A stretch of DNA of 64,000 nt, from positions 17,528 through 81,527 of the forward strand of contig NZ_CAKTFO010000012.1 of the NCBI RefSeq assembly GCF_934560975.1, in the 5' to 3' direction. Below, one piece after another: positions 63,003-64,000 of the stretch (position 1 is the first letter of the stretch; each line of letters begins with the position of its first letter). The DNA is from an uncultured Sphingomonas sp. (GTDB lineage Bacteria > Pseudomonadota > Alphaproteobacteria > Sphingomonadales > Sphingomonadaceae). The translations under genes were made by a program, and so were the position numbers. The notes beneath the pieces are model-generated. The model was not told the DNA's origin. It did not search any database and saw nothing but the letters and a program-made list of their open reading frames with translations.

Positions 63003-63541
63003 GTGCACCGCCTGTTTGTCGCCCTGCGCCTCTCCGCCGGTCAGCGAGCCATGTTGTCGCGGGCCATGGCGCACGTGCCGGCAATCCGCTGGCAACCGGA
63101 AGACTAACTGCACCTGACCTTGCGCTTCATCGGTGAGGTTGAGCGTTCCCAGGCGGAGGAGATCGCCGCTTCGTTGTTCGCGGTCACCGCGCCGCAACCG
63201 TCGCTGGCCTTGGCGGGCACCGGTACGTTTGATCACCGTGGCGTGGTTCATACATTGTGGGCCGGGGTTGCCGCCAATCGGGAACTCACGACATTGCGCG
63301 GCAACGTGGAGCGAGCGCGCGCTGGTACGGGCCGGCATTCCACCCGAAGCGCGCTTTCAAGCCACACATCACCCTTGCTCGCTTCAACCGCCGGGCGGGC
63401 GCGCCGCCGCTGTCGTTGGATCACCTCGCCGGGGTGAGCAGTCTGCCGGAACCTGTCGGCTATTTCCTGTTGTTCGAAAGTCACCTCACGCCACAGGGCG
63501 CGCATCACGAGGTCATCCACCATTACCCTTTATCCCGGTAG
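63003..63541 (+). pseudogene. thpR: Broken RNA 2',3'-cyclic phosphodiesterase (ThpR/LigT family)
   Basis: From GTG 63003 (GGAG seven to eight bases upstream) the frame reads HRLFVALRLS and WQPED, then TAA at 63105 where the family has Asn, then LHLTLRFIGEV with the first HxT motif. Near 63318 the sequence must shift one frame to read ERALVRAGIPPEAR. Near 63354 it shifts again to FKPHITLARFNRR, with the second HxT motif, and ends at 63541. One stop and two frameshifts make an active enzyme impossible from this text. Sequencing error close to a repeat is an alternative. Confidence 0.85.
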
Positions 63542-63923
63542 GACAGTCTCGCGATCCCGCGGCGTGCTTGTGCTCCGGCCAAAGCGGAGGTTGGCCATCG
63601 AACCGGTTTCGTTGGTGCCGGACTTCCCGCTTCGTCGAGGGAGGGTGCCCGATCGGAACAGGATAGGATCCAGGAGAGCCCCTTCGCTTACGAGGACGTG
63701 CGCAGTCACGGCATCCAGGAAGCCGGCGCCCGTCAGAGGCTTAGCCCGACGTTTATCCCGATGGCATTCCGACAGCCATCAACGCGGCCATTACACTAGA
63801 TCGCTCGGCTGAGCCCGAGTCGCTGCGCTTGTACTGCACAGGCCTATCATCACGGAAAGATCGGGTGTGTGGCGACCGCCGGGACACTGCTGTGACCATG
63901 CCGGCGTAGGTGCGGCTGCCAAA
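63542..63923. other. 382-base gene-poor stretch after broken thpR
   Basis: Several short open frames exist but none has a family motif, a good ribosome site or the strong third-position GC bias of the neighbours. I see no tRNA, insertion-sequence ends or terminator. It may be decayed coding sequence. Confidence 0.4.
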
Positions 63924-64000
63924 CGGGCAGCGGGCAGCGGGCAGCGGGCAGCGGGCAGCGGGCAGCGGGCAGCGGGCAGCGGGCAGCGGGCAGCGGGCAG
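63924..64000. repeat. Perfect tandem repeat, 11 copies of a 7-bp unit, reaching the right window edge
   Basis: The unit CGGGCAG is repeated 11 times without a mismatch over 77 bases and may continue past the window. Seven is not a multiple of three, so copy change would shift a reading frame if it were translated. It follows a gene-poor, decayed area. Confidence 0.95.

Noticed and set aside
63564..63812. 82-codon frame after the thpR remnant
   Set aside because: Arg-rich, no domain, no ribosome site; it looks like a chance frame in decayed sequence.
63924..64000. CRISPR array
   Set aside because: The 7-bp units follow each other with no spacers; no cas genes are present.

Overview
The window is a high-GC alphaproteobacterial chromosome segment, most likely from Sphingomonas or a close sphingomonad. 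Supporting signs are a sphingan-type exopolysaccharide (EPS) locus with gel/sps-like export proteins, an rml set and an atrB/atrD-like type I secretion pair. Others are a V-type exosortase with EpsI, an alphaproteobacterial RNase E with an acidic insertion and a GWW tail, and a plant-type glutamate-cysteine ligase. All calls come from reading the sequence and from memory of the families; no database was searched.

Layout. 1-6 kb: the start of a membrane-anchored GH18 protein (cut by the window edge) diverges from glmS, followed by a small Cys-rich protein and a PDZ/response-regulator/kinase operon. 6-8 kb: an SDR plus old-yellow-enzyme pair. 8-14.5 kb: a glycoside hydrolase group (GH43 diverging from GH3-GH97). 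14.5-37 kb: the EPS and surface locus, with msrA, ugd, an RTX-tailed secreted glycosidase-like protein, exosortase V/EpsI/EpsD-like PPIase, four export genes on the minus strand, a TPR lipoprotein, rmlCBDA, a priming sugar-phosphate transferase, and a type I secretion ABC/MFP pair. 37-59 kb: housekeeping genes for envelope, protein quality control and RNA (DsbA-like, M48-TPR protease, rne, amidase, PBP1a, prfB, hflK-hflC-degP, apbC, TldD/PmbA family, ubiA, rsmE, gshA). 59-62 kb: a three-gene putative glycan operon with one unrecognised gene. 62-64 kb: a Bax inhibitor-1 protein, a broken thpR, a gene-poor stretch and a perfect 7-bp tandem repeat running off the right edge.

How the parts fit. 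ugd (UDP-glucuronate), rmlCBDA (dTDP-rhamnose) and a glucose-1-P-type priming transferase match the sugars of a sphingan repeat unit. The Wza-, Wzz- and BY-kinase-like proteins would control its length and export. The window has no polymerase, flippase or further repeat-unit glycosyltransferases, so those must lie elsewhere. The RTX protein has a type I secretion tail and two well-placed glutamates typical of clan-A glycosidases. I propose, as inference, that it is exported by the nearby type I system and acts on the cell's own or a neighbour's polysaccharide. Exosortase V sits between this protein and the export genes without any recognisable sorting-signal substrate in the window.
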